DNA of 53,026 nucleotides from Oscillospiraceae bacterium (GTDB taxonomy: Bacteria; Bacillota; Clostridia; Oscillospirales; Oscillospiraceae), in the NCBI GenBank assembly GCA_015067465.1, contig SVMK01000006.1, forward strand, positions 1-53,026. Direction: 5' to 3'. The notes beneath the pieces are model-generated. The model worked only from the letters and a program-made list of their open reading frames with translations, searched no databases and was not told the origin of the DNA. Both the position numbers and the translations under genes were made by a program. Positions 41,832 to 49,181 of the stretch are shown here, in pieces; the stretch's first letter is position 1, and every line of letters starts with the position of its first letter.

Positions 41832-42924
41832 CGTATTCCACCTCGTTTCCGCGCAGCCGCGCAAGACGGCGATACTTCAGCTTTTCGGGAACGGCGCACT
41901 GCGCCATCACATTTCCGTCGCGGGCGAGCTGCTTCACCGCGCGCAGCAGCGCTGCGGGTGCTGCGGTTTCGTCATACAGCAGCAGCGTATCCACATCGTA
42001 TTCCGCGCTCTCGCCGGAAAAGCGCTCCAACATGTCGAGATACACGGCAAAGCCCACCGCGCCCGCGCGGCGGCCCATGCGGCTCATCAGCTTGTCATAC
42101 TGTCCGCCGGAAATCACGCTGCCGGGCACGCCTGCAACAAAGCCCTTGAACACAACGCCGTTGTAGTAGTCCATATCGTTCACAACCGAGAAATCAATGC
42201 GCAGCATGTCGCCAAAGCCCATCTCGGTCAGCCCGTCGGTCAGCGCGGTCAGCTTTTCCAGCGCCGCAGCCGGGCAGCCCAGCTCAGCCAGCGCAGGCAA
42301 AACGGTTTCGGGCCGGCCCGCCGTGCGGATGAGCGCCTGCAGCCGCGCAACGGCCTCGGGCGCGGCACCGGCAGATGCGCAAAGCGCCGCCAGCTCATGC
42401 ATATTTTTCCCGCCGATGCACTTGAGGATCGCCCCGCGCTGCGCCGCGCCAACGCCGAGGGCATCCACCATCGCGGAAACCACATCCATATGCGAGAGAT
42501 CCAGCACGCACTCGTCCGAGATCGCGCGCAGCGACTCCGCCGCGAGCATCAGCACCTCAAGGATGCAATAATCATCCACATGGCCGATGCACTCCAGACC
42601 GGTCTGCATAATCTCGCGGAAGCTGCGTGTGCTGCCGGAAACTCTGTAGACATTTTCGTTGTAGTAAAGCTTATGCACGCCCGCTTCCGTGTCGCGCGTG
42701 CTGCGCACGATCGAGAGCGTCACGTCCGGCTTGAGCGCCATCAGCTTGCCGTTTGTGTCCGTAAACGTGATCACATTATCGGAAACCAGAAAGTCCTTGT
42801 TTCTGGCATAAAGGTCGTATTCTTCAAATTTGCTCATGCGAAACGGAAGATATCCGAATCGGCTGTAAAGGTCGCGCAGCGCAAACACGATGCGCTCTTC
42901 ATACTGCAATGTAGGCATATCCAT
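41815..42924 (-). CDS. hisZ: ATP phosphoribosyltransferase regulatory subunit
   Basis: A 369-residue paralogue of histidyl-tRNA synthetase. Class II-like motifs are partly kept (FGYLPFRMSKFEEYDLY, LKPDVTLSIVRSTRD, YYNENVYR, FREIMQTGLECIG), but the anticodon-binding domain is absent. It forms a complex with HisG and carries histidine feedback. Follows the yerC-like gene by two bases, with GGAGG before ATG 42924. Confidence 0.95.
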   Translation of the reverse strand: MDMPTLQYEERIVFALRDLYSRFGYLPFRMSKFEEYDLYARNKDFLVSDNVITFTDTNGKLMALKPDVTLSIVRSTRDTEAGVHKLYYNENVYRVSGSTRSFREIMQTGLECIGHVDDYCILEVLMLAAESLRAISDECVLDLSHMDVVSAMVDALGVGAAQRGAILKCIGGKNMHELAALCASAGAAPEAVARLQALIRTAGRPETVLPALAELGCPAAALEKLTALTDGLTEMGFGDMLRIDFSVVNDMDYYNGVVFKGFVAGVPGSVISGGQYDKLMSRMGRRAGAVGFAVYLDMLERFSGESAEYDVDTLLLYDETAAPAALLRAVKQLARDGNVMAQCAVPEKLKYRRLARLRGNEVEYVEQIS

Positions 42925-42926
42925 GC

Positions 42927-43214
42927 TCAGTCCTCCTTGGCGCGGTCAATGGCGGCGCGATACCCGCCGCTGCCGTAATCCAGGCATTTTTTCACGCGGC
43001 AAATCGTCGCGGAGCTGACGTTTGCCTCCTTTGCAACTTCCTGATAGCTCAGCCCGCGGTCCAGCAAAAACGCAACCTCCAACCGCTGGGTGAGATCCTT
43101 CAGTTCTCTTATGGTGCAAAGATCCTCAAAGAAATCGTAACAATCATCAATGGTTTCCAGCTTCAGAATGGCCTGATACAGGCGATCCTGCGCCTCGTTA
43201 TGCCTGGCGCTCAT
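42927..43214 (-). CDS. yerC: YerC/YecD family TrpR-like regulator
   Basis: A 95-residue protein of the TrpR/YerC family. CTIRELKDLTQRLEVAFLLDRGLSYQEVAKEANVSSATICRVKKCL is the helix-turn-helix core; a Gly/Tyr-rich end follows (shown as two parts: residues 33-60 and 61-78). As first gene of the histidine operon it may be its repressor; this place is known from other Clostridia. No T-box is seen in the short leader. Confidence 0.9.
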   Translation of the reverse strand: MSARHNEAQDRLYQAILKLETIDDCYDFFEDLCTIRELKDLTQRLEVAFLLDRGLSYQEVAKEANVSSATICRVKKCLDYGSGGYRAAIDRAKED

Positions 43215-43479
43215 GCCGCGTCCCCCTTTATCGTGATACCTGACTATTATACTATCACGCTATTATGCTAAAGTAAATAGCCAATGTGACGAATCTTGCC
43301 CGAAAAAACCGCACGATTCGGTGTTGTTTGCTCCTGCCGCGTCCGCCGCGACAGGGAATATGCGCGCGCAGCACGTCCCTCTGCACGCCGCGACACTTTT
43401 CCGGGCGTCTGCGCGCTCCGTCCGCGCTGTCACACGCGGTCGCTGCGATGCGCAAATCGCCCCGCCGCAAGCTGCACCG

Positions 43480-43525
43480 CGCAAACGCCGCCGCACAAAC
43501 GCCGCCGCGCAAACGCCACCGCACA
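43480..43525. repeat. Imperfect 15-bp tandem repeat, three copies
   Basis: Unit CAAACGCCGCCGCAC with one to three changes per copy. Not protein-coding as far as I can see. Confidence 0.6.
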
Positions 43526-43563
43526 AAAAACATGAAACGGAGCGCATCGTGCGATACGCTCCG
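43524..43563 (-). terminator. Terminator of the LCP-family gene
   Basis: Minus strand stem CGGAGCGTATCG with CGATGCGCTCCG (one mismatch), then TTTCATGTTTTTT. Confidence 0.8.
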
Positions 43564-43619
43564 CTGTCGGGAATCTTCCCGCTGTTTGAACCATTGTCAT
43601 TTGCCGTCCTTGCGCGGCT

Positions 43620-44852
43620 TCAGTCCTCGGGACACAGGCCCGGCAGATGGTGGGCGGAAACGCCCCCGTTTTTCACCGTGCAGGTCATGCAGAAGAAGGA
43701 GTCCTCTCCGCCCGCAACCACGCCGGTGGTTGCCCACACGGAGGTTCCGGATGCGTTGGCGCAGAGAATGTCCACATTCTGCTCTGTCAGCGGCGTATCA
43801 AAGGGGGTAAGGCATGTGTTCACCATGTCCAGCCACGCGGGAACATCGATGCTCACAACGCTCACGCCGCCGATATAGCTTCCCGTCGCAATCGGCAGGG
43901 TGTGGAATTTCACATCATCCATGCTGCAGCGCAAAAACTGTCGGGCAAACCACGCGATATTCGCCGCCGTCAGGTCGGTTTCCGTGTGCTCGGCCACAAT
44001 CTCGGCCAGCGTCGAGAGGTTGGGGATGTTTCCAACCGTAAGCACCTGAGATGCCAGCGTTTTCAGCACATCCTGCTGCACGCCGATGCGCTCGATATCG
44101 CCGCCCGCGTAAGAATCGCGGAAGCGGCAAACCTTCACGGTGTCCTCGCCGTTGAGCAGCTGGTAGCCTGCGGGAATCGTAATGCTCAGGTTCTGCGCGA
44201 AGTCCCAGTAATACATGTCCTCGGGAACATCGTACCAAACGCCGCCGATGGCGTCCACCACCTCGGCAACCGCATCCATGCTGACCACCACATAGCAGTC
44301 CACCTCAAAGCCGAGCAGCTTTGCAACATGGTTGCGCAGCGCTTCCACGCCGTCCTTGCCGGAGTTGATATAGCCGGGATACACAGCGTTGATCTTCTTG
44401 GGCGTGCTGCTCCAGGAGATGTTGATGAGCGTGTCGCGCGGGATGCTCACGCAGTCCACCGTGTGGGCCACGGTGTCAAAGCGTCCGACAATGATGGTGT
44501 CGGTGCTGTTGCTGGCAGCGTCGCGGCCAACAAGCAGCACGGTGTAAACGCCGTCGCGGTGCGTCGCGTCGGTGGTCAGCGCGGCGCTGTTGTCCGGGTC
44601 GTCGTCCGGATCGGAAACGTCGGGGCCGTCGGCAGGCGCAGCAGACTCCACCGGCTGCGTTGCCGCCTGTTCCGGCGTGGGCTGGGCGGGCTGCGGCGCC
44701 GCAATCGCGGGCGGACGCTCCCAGATTGCATACCCCGCCACGGCAGCGGCCACAAGCAGCACAACCGCCAAGAGCGCATTCAGCGCACGGTGGCTTTTCG
44801 GTTTTTTCTTCGGCGCGGGCGCCTTGCGTGAATCGTTTCCGTTCAGCTTCAT
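43620..44852 (-). CDS. LytR-CpsA-Psr (LCP) family cell-wall polymer ligase
   Basis: A 410-residue membrane-anchored protein. One helix (about 24-44), a Pro/Ala/Asp-rich linker (about 48-95), then the LCP domain (about 100-265) with LLVGRDAASNSTDTIIVGRFD, SIPRDTLINI, KINAVYPGY, INSGKDGVEALRN, DAIGGVWYDVPEDMYY and VKVCRFRDSYAGGDIERIGVQQ, which carry the Arg and Asp residues of the phosphotransferase site. LCP enzymes transfer teichoic acids or capsule to peptidoglycan. Own promoter at 44900-44928, so not tied to the ribosomal operon upstream. Confidence 0.93.
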   Translation of the reverse strand: MKLNGNDSRKAPAPKKKPKSHRALNALLAVVLLVAAAVAGYAIWERPPAIAAPQPAQPTPEQAATQPVESAAPADGPDVSDPDDDPDNSAALTTDATHRDGVYTVLLVGRDAASNSTDTIIVGRFDTVAHTVDCVSIPRDTLINISWSSTPKKINAVYPGYINSGKDGVEALRNHVAKLLGFEVDCYVVVSMDAVAEVVDAIGGVWYDVPEDMYYWDFAQNLSITIPAGYQLLNGEDTVKVCRFRDSYAGGDIERIGVQQDVLKTLASQVLTVGNIPNLSTLAEIVAEHTETDLTAANIAWFARQFLRCSMDDVKFHTLPIATGSYIGGVSVVSIDVPAWLDMVNTCLTPFDTPLTEQNVDILCANASGTSVWATTGVVAGGEDSFFCMTCTVKNGGVSAHHLPGLCPED

Positions 44853-44899
44853 ATCTTAAAACCTGCTTTCGGGTGCGGATTTCTATTTATTGTATATGT

Positions 44900-44928
44900 A
44901 TTATACCCCGTTTGCATCGTTTTTGAAA
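44900..44928 (-). promoter_or_regulatory. Promoter of the LCP gene
   Basis: Minus strand TTTCAA (44928-44923), 17 bases, TATAAT (44905-44900). Confidence 0.7.
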
Positions 44929-44951
44929 ACTAACCGCCCGGGTTTGCGGGA

Positions 44952-44987
44952 TATAAAACGCGCATCGGAACGTTCCGATGCGCGTTT
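44952..44987 (-). terminator. Terminator after rplA
   Basis: Perfect 32-base palindrome (44956-44987) with GC-rich arms, then TTTTATAT on the minus strand. Confidence 0.88.
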
Positions 44988-45000
44988 GTACAACAGCTGA

Positions 45001-45693
45001 TTACAGCTGCTTCTGTGCGTTGATCTTGACGCCGGGGCCCATGGTGCTGGCAGTGACGCAGCTACGGATGTACTGGCCCTTGGCAGCAGCGGGCTTTGCC
45101 TTGACGATCGCGCCCAGCAGAGCAACATAGTTTTCAAAGAGCTTCTCAGCGCCGAAGCTGACCTTGCCGATGGGGCAGTGGATGATGTTGGTCTTGTCCA
45201 GACGATACTCAACCTTACCGGCCTTGGCTTCCTTGACAGCCTGCTCAACGTTGGGGGTAACGGTGCCGGCCTTGGGAGAGGGCATCAGACCCTTGGGGCC
45301 GAGGACCTTACCGAGACGACCGACGGTACCCATCATGTCGGGGGTAGCGATAACGGTGTCGAATTCGAACCAGTTTTCCTTCTGGATCTTTTCAACATAC
45401 TCCATGCCGCCGGCATAGTCTGCGCCTGCAGCCAGAGCTGCCTCAACCTTTTCTTCCTTGCAGAAGACCAGAACGCGAACGGTCTTGCCGGTGCCGTTGG
45501 GGAGAACGATAGCGCCGCGGACCTGCTGGTCAGCGTGACGGCCATCGACGCCGAGCTTCACATGGAGCTCAACGGTTTCATCAAACTTTGCCTTGGAAGC
45601 CTTGCAGACCAGCTCCAGAGCATCTTTTGCGTCATACAGTGCAGCCTTGTCGATCAGCTTGGCTGCTTCTTTATAGTTCTTACCTCTAAACAT
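45001..45693 (-). CDS. rplA: 50S ribosomal protein L1
   Basis: A 230-residue L1. [16 protein letters not shown] at the start, [21 protein letters not shown], the [22 protein letters not shown] region and the end [17 protein letters not shown] are typical. It ends the operon: a strong terminator follows 14 bases after the stop, and rplJ-rplL are not downstream as they are in many genomes. Confidence 0.98.
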   Translation of the reverse strand: MFRGKNYKEAAKLIDKAALYDAKDALELVCKASKAKFDETVELHVKLGVDGRHADQQVRGAIVLPNGTGKTVRVLVFCKEEKVEAALAAGADYAGGMEYVEKIQKENWFEFDTVIATPDMMGTVGRLGKVLGPKGLMPSPKAGTVTPNVEQAVKEAKAGKVEYRLDKTNIIHCPIGKVSFGAEKLFENYVALLGAIVKAKPAAAKGQYIRSCVTASTMGPGVKINAQKQL

Positions 45694-45710
45694 TTCTTAC
45701 GTCCTCCTTC

Positions 45711-46136
45711 TCAGTCACCGACGACGACGCCCATGGAGCGGCAGGTACCTGCGACCATGCTCATGGCGGCTTCGATATCGGAGCAGTTCAGGTCGGGCAT
45801 TTTCTGCTCGGCGATCTTGCGGACGTCTTCCTTGCTGATGGTGGCAACCTTCTCGCGGTGGGGAACACCAGATGCCTTGTCCAGGCCGCAGGCCTTCTTG
45901 ATGAGCAGGGCTGCGGGAGGAGTTTTGGTAACAAAGGTAAAGCTGCGGTCGGAATAGACAGTGATGATAACGGGGATCATCATGCCCATGTCGTTCTTCG
46001 TGCGTTCATTGAAATCCTTGGTGAACTGGCCGATGTTAACGCCATACTGACCAAGAGCAGGGCCGACAGGGGGGGCCGGGGTTGCCTTGCCTGCGGGAAC
46101 CTGGAATTTTGCATATCCAACTATTTTCTGTGCCAC
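45711..46136 (-). CDS. rplK: 50S ribosomal protein L11
   Basis: A 141-residue L11 with the family pattern: [39 protein letters not shown], and the C-terminal rRNA-binding part with [14 protein letters not shown] and [16 protein letters not shown]. It binds the GTPase-associated region of 23S rRNA. Between nusG and rplA, with a GGAGGTGC site before the ATG. Confidence 0.98.
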   Translation of the reverse strand: MAQKIVGYAKFQVPAGKATPAPPVGPALGQYGVNIGQFTKDFNERTKNDMGMMIPVIITVYSDRSFTFVTKTPPAALLIKKACGLDKASGVPHREKVATISKEDVRKIAEQKMPDLNCSDIEAAMSMVAGTCRSMGVVVGD

Positions 46137-46161
46137 TTGAAGTGCACCTCCTGATTAAAGA

Positions 46162-46686
46162 TTATTGTTCAACGGGCTCAACCTGATCAAGCTCCAGGTC
46201 AACCGGCGTTTCTCTGCCGAACATGGAGATGACCACGCGGACAAGATCTTTATCCGCATCGAGTTCTTCAACGATGCCCAGAAAGCCCTCGAGAGGACCG
46301 TCTGTGACTTTTACGGTGTCGCCGACAGCGTAACCGACAATGATTTCCTTGCGCTCAACGCCGAGATCGTAGATCTCCTGCTCCGTCAGGGGAATTGCCT
46401 TGCCTTCGCTTCCTACGAAGCCGGTGGCGCCTCTGACATTGCGGACCAGATGCCAGCTCTCATCGGTGAGGATCATCTTCACCAGAACGTAACCGGGGAA
46501 CACTTTGCGCTCATAGGTTTTTTCACCGGAGTCGGTGTGCTCGGTAACGGTTTCCAGCGGGATGTTCACTTCGTGGATAAGATCCTGCATCCGGCGGTTT
46601 TCGGCAGCTTTCAGGATTGCGGCAGCAACCGCGTTCTCATAGCCGGAATAGGTGTGGACAACATACCACTTTGCATTTTCTGCCAT
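46162..46686 (-). CDS. nusG: Transcription termination/antitermination protein NusG
   Basis: A 174-residue NusG. NGN domain at 1-115 (WYVVHTYSGYENAVAA, then FPGYVLVKMILTDESWHLVRNVRGATGFVG) and KOW domain at 122-172 (VGDTVKVTDGPLEGFLGIVEEL). Between secE and rplK, seven bases after the secE stop. Confidence 0.97.
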   Translation of the reverse strand: MAENAKWYVVHTYSGYENAVAAAILKAAENRRMQDLIHEVNIPLETVTEHTDSGEKTYERKVFPGYVLVKMILTDESWHLVRNVRGATGFVGSEGKAIPLTEQEIYDLGVERKEIIVGYAVGDTVKVTDGPLEGFLGIVEELDADKDLVRVVISMFGRETPVDLELDQVEPVEQ

Positions 46687-46692
46687 TGTCGT

Positions 46693-46953
46693 TTAACCTG
46701 CGAGTGTGACAACCGCCTTGATGATCATCTGGGCGATCTCATCGAAGCCCCAGATCACGACCGCGGAAATAATCATGACGACGAGCGCAACAACCGTGTT
46801 GGTCACAGCCTGCTTCGGCGTGGGCCAGATGACCTTCTTCAGCTCGCTCTTCATCTCTCGCCACCACTTAGCGACTTTCTTGAAGAAGGAAAGCTTCTTG
46901 ACGTCCTCTTTCTTGACGGCATTGGTGGTAGTGACTGCCTTATCGTTTGCCAT
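46693..46953 (-). CDS. secE: Preprotein translocase subunit SecE
   Basis: An 86-residue SecE: charged N-terminus, the amphipathic motif FFKKVAKWWREMKSELKKVIWP (two parts), TPKQAVTNT, and one membrane helix (about 50-80). Part of the SecYEG channel. No tRNA-Trp lies between rpmG and secE. Confidence 0.95.
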   Translation of the reverse strand: MANDKAVTTTNAVKKEDVKKLSFFKKVAKWWREMKSELKKVIWPTPKQAVTNTVVALVVMIISAVVIWGFDEIAQMIIKAVVTLAG

Positions 46954-46978
46954 TTTGTACGTCCTTTCTGAAGCTTAC

Positions 46979-47140
46979 TTACTTCGTCTCGCTATGCAGT
47001 GTGTGCTTGCGGCAGAAACGACAATACTTCTTCATCTCGATGCGATCAGGAGTATTCTTCTTGTTCTTCTTCGTGTTGTAGTTTCTCTGCTTGCATTCAT
47101 TGCATCTCAGGGTGATTTTTACTCTTGCACCTGCAGCCAT
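46979..47140 (-). CDS. rpmG: 50S ribosomal protein L33, zinc-binding form
   Basis: A 53-residue L33 with both CxxC pairs (CNEC, CRFC), so the zinc (C+) form. [13 protein letters not shown] is the family start; ATG 47140 has AAGGAGGTG before it. First gene of the secE-nusG-rplK-rplA operon. Confidence 0.96.
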   Translation of the reverse strand: MAAGARVKITLRCNECKQRNYNTKKNKKNTPDRIEMKKYCRFCRKHTLHSETK

Positions 47141-47204
47141 TTTTCGGCACCTCCTTGTTGTATTTGACCTTGGTGGGGTCATGCCTCCCTGTTCGGAGAT
47201 CGGG

Positions 47205-47232
47205 CCGGCTTTTCCGTGCCGCGAAAAGCCGG
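47205..47232 (-). promoter_or_regulatory. Hairpin in the rpmG leader
   Basis: A perfect 10-bp stem, CCGGCTTTTC with GAAAAGCCGG, 8-base loop, in the roughly 185-base leader between the promoter at 47330-47358 and rpmG. No T-run follows, so it is not an ordinary terminator. Role unknown. Nothing else is seen in 47141-47329. Confidence 0.45.
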
Positions 47233-47329
47233 TTTTCCGCGCCTTCCTTGCACTTTTTTCGCGCGGCGGAATTTGCGTTGAATCTGCTTTCGGACACAAA
47301 AACAAACCCGTCTGACGACAGGTAACGGT

Positions 47330-47358
47330 AGTGTACCACAGCCGAAGCCAAAGGTCAA
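47330..47358 (-). promoter_or_regulatory. Promoter of rpmG-secE-nusG-rplK-rplA
   Basis: Minus strand TTGACC (47358-47353), 17 bases, TACACT (47335-47330). Confidence 0.78.
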
Positions 47359-47426
47359 GCTGTTTTTTTGCAGATTTTTCAATCGTTTCGGGGCTTTTTT
47401 TGACGATTTTCCATATATTCGGGGAC

Positions 47427-47455
47427 TTGCGGAGCCAAACGGAGAATGCTATACT
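47427..47455 (+). promoter_or_regulatory. Promoter of ruvX
   Basis: TTGCGG (47427-47432), 17 bases, TATACT (47450-47455), 41 bases before the ATG. Confidence 0.7.
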
Positions 47456-47495
47456 ACATCTTGTAAATTATCTGCGAAAAGGAGCATAAAAATTC

Positions 47496-47903
47496 ATGCG
47501 GATCATGGCCATAGATTACGGCGACCAGCGCATCGGCATCGCCATTTCGGACGCAATGTGCATCCTGTGCGGCGACGCGTTCACCATGCAGGAATGGAAT
47601 ATGGAGCGCGCAGCGCAGCGCATTGCGGACGAGGTCCGAGCCCGCGGCGTGGGAACGCTGGTGCTCGGTCTGCCGAAGAATATGGACGGCTCCGAAGGCC
47701 CCCGTGCGGAAAAATCCCGCGCCTTTGCCGCGCTTTTGCGCGCCGAAACCGGACTGGAGCCCATTCTCTGGGACGAGCGCCGCAGCAGCATCGAAGCCCA
47801 CGCCATCCTCCACGCCAACGGCAGAAAAATGAAGGACCACCGCAAATCCGTGGACGCGGTGGCCGCAACCCTCATGCTCGAGGGCTATCTCGGAACGCTG
47901 TAA
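47496..47903 (+). CDS. ruvX: Putative Holliday junction resolvase / pre-16S rRNA nuclease RuvX
   Basis: A 135-residue YqgF/RuvX protein with an RNase H-like fold: MAIDYGDQRIGIAISD with the first acidic residue, VLGLPKNMDGSEGPRAEKSRAFA, WDERRSS with the second acidic residue, and DAVAATLMLEGYL at the end. Related proteins process 16S rRNA ends. AAAAGGAG before the ATG; single-gene unit with its own terminator. Confidence 0.94.
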   Translation: MRIMAIDYGDQRIGIAISDAMCILCGDAFTMQEWNMERAAQRIADEVRARGVGTLVLGLPKNMDGSEGPRAEKSRAFAALLRAETGLEPILWDERRSSIEAHAILHANGRKMKDHRKSVDAVAATLMLEGYLGTL

Positions 47904-47963
47904 AAGGTTCCCGCGGCGTTCCCATTTTTTGTCCGCACGGGCAGCGCTATAATTATATAAGTA

Positions 47964-48004
47964 ATCCCCGGGGCGCGCCGCAGCCGCTCCGGGGAGATTT
48001 TTTT
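47964..48004 (+). terminator. Terminator of ruvX
   Basis: Stem TCCCCGG (47965-47971) with CCGGGGA (47989-47995), then eight T. Confidence 0.8.
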
Positions 48005-48009
48005 ACATA

Positions 48010-48231
48010 TCAAAACAGTGCGATAACCGCCTGCCACGCGCCGGTCAGCCGCGCCGCGGCCGTGTCCGCCGCGGTTTGCATCGCGGTGTAAAATCCGTCC
48101 ACGCTGCCAAACAGAATGTCCGCCATGCGAACGGGGGATGCGCCGGTCAGCCAGCCGATGCCCGCGAGCACCGCGCCGCCGACAATCAGCGCCAGCACCA
48201 CCCAGAGAACGATACGCCATGCTTTCGTCAT
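48010..48231 (-). CDS. Small membrane protein, unknown function
   Basis: A 73-residue protein with one clear helix (about 6-28) and an Ala-rich amphipathic C-terminal half. Not recognised. Its start overlaps the stop of the upstream DUF1700-like gene by four bases, so it is co-translated with it; it may be a partner in the envelope. Confidence 0.65.
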   Translation of the reverse strand: MTKAWRIVLWVVLALIVGGAVLAGIGWLTGASPVRMADILFGSVDGFYTAMQTAADTAAARLTGAWQAVIALF

Positions 48232-48932
48232 ACCGTTTCCTCCTTTTTCAGACAGAGCTTTTCACCCAGCGCAACCAACACTCTGGCAATCCAGACATAG
48301 GCAAGCTCCATGCTCAGCCACAGGCCGAACCACGCCGCCAGCAGGCCGAGCGCACCCACGCCGAGCGCGCCGCCGAGAAGCAGCAAAACATCGCTCACAA
48401 GGCTGAGCATCGCCGCCGCGCGCAGCGCAAACAGCACTGCCGCCGCGATCGCAGCCGCGCCCGTGATGAGAAACGGCAGCCCGATGCACACCAGCACCAC
48501 CGTAACCGGCAGTCCGATGATCACAGCGGGAATCAGATACGCGATGAGCGCCCCCGCTTTCACGCGGCTCGGCTTTTTCGCCGGCTTTGCGGGCGCTTCC
48601 TCCGCCTCCGCCGTATCCCACGCCAAGGCGGTCTCCTCCGGTTCTTCGGTCATCGCTTCCGCGGCGGCAAGGCGTTCGCCCCGCACTTCCGCAATGGTTT
48701 CCAGCGCTTCGCGGCGCAGCGTATCCACCGCGCTCGGCGGCGCACTGGGAACATAAGTGCGCGCAAGCTCAATCGCCACAACCGTGGGGGAGCCAAGCTG
48801 CTCGATCAGCGCCTCTTCGCTGCGGCAGGACGCAAACCGCGCTTCGTATTGTTCCAGCACAGCCTGCCTGTCCCATGAGGACATAAAGCCCAAAAGCTTG
48901 GCCAGCTCTGCAATATACTGTTCTCTGCTGAT
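48228..48932 (-). CDS. DUF1700-like membrane protein, apparent ATC start
   Basis: About 234 residues. The N-terminal soluble part has the pattern SREQYIAELAKLL, then LEQYEARFASCRSEEALIEQLGSP, as in DUF1700 proteins; the C-terminal half (about 125-215) has three or four membrane helices. That N-terminal pattern starts before the first usual start codon (TTG 48893). The codon nine bases after a GGAGG site is ATC (48932-48930), in the place where relatives have ATG. TTG 48893 (221 residues) is the conventional alternative. No PadR regulator is next to it. Confidence 0.75.
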   Translation of the reverse strand: MSREQYIAELAKLLGFMSSWDRQAVLEQYEARFASCRSEEALIEQLGSPTVVAIELARTYVPSAPPSAVDTLRREALETIAEVRGERLAAAEAMTEEPEETALAWDTAEAEEAPAKPAKKPSRVKAGALIAYLIPAVIIGLPVTVVLVCIGLPFLITGAAAIAAAVLFALRAAAMLSLVSDVLLLLGGALGVGALGLLAAWFGLWLSMELAYVWIARVLVALGEKLCLKKEETV

Positions 48933-48995
48933 GGAAATACACCTCCGGCGGCATGGTTCGCCGCTGTTTTCTCGCGTAACGCACAGTTACATATA

Positions 48996-49024
48996 ATTAT
49001 ACATATTCCCGCTCTTTCGGTCAA
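48996..49024 (-). promoter_or_regulatory. Promoter of the DUF1700-like operon
   Basis: Minus strand TTGACC (49024-49019), 17 bases, TATAAT (49001-48996). Confidence 0.8.
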
Positions 49025-49081
49025 GATTTTTCGTCTGCTGCAGCAGGCGCAAGCGCGCGCATTTTGCTTTCTGTAATAGAC

Positions 49082-49110
49082 TTGACTTATATCGTGATAA
49101 AGCATATACT
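49082..49110 (+). promoter_or_regulatory. Promoter of the thiolase operon
   Basis: TTGACT (49082-49087), 17 bases, TATACT (49105-49110), 71 bases before the ATG. Confidence 0.82.
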
Positions 49111-49181
49111 GTAATCATCATTATAATAAGTATGCGCAGCATTGCATCAAATCTGCGTAAATCCGGAAAGAGGAGCTTCAT

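Larger units (their letters stand above)
43215..43619. other. Intergenic region between the histidine operon and the LCP gene
   Basis: No gene. A minus-strand -10 TATAAT (43251-43246) for the histidine operon lies 32 bases before yerC, with no clear -35. From 43310 to 43530 the DNA is GC-rich and holds three imperfect copies of a 15-base unit CAAACGCCGCCGCAC (about 43480-43525). A terminator follows at 43524-43563. Confidence 0.6.

Noticed and set aside
43215-43310. T-box leader for the histidine operon
   Set aside because: The -10 lies only about 30 bases before yerC, leaving no room for a T-box; no T-box core sequence is seen.
43286-43878. Plus-strand frames over the GC-rich repeat
   Set aside because: Arg/Pro/Ala-rich translations with no ribosome binding site, partly opposite the LCP gene.
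46954-46978. tRNA-Trp between rpmG and secE
   Set aside because: The gap is only 25 bases and contains no tRNA.
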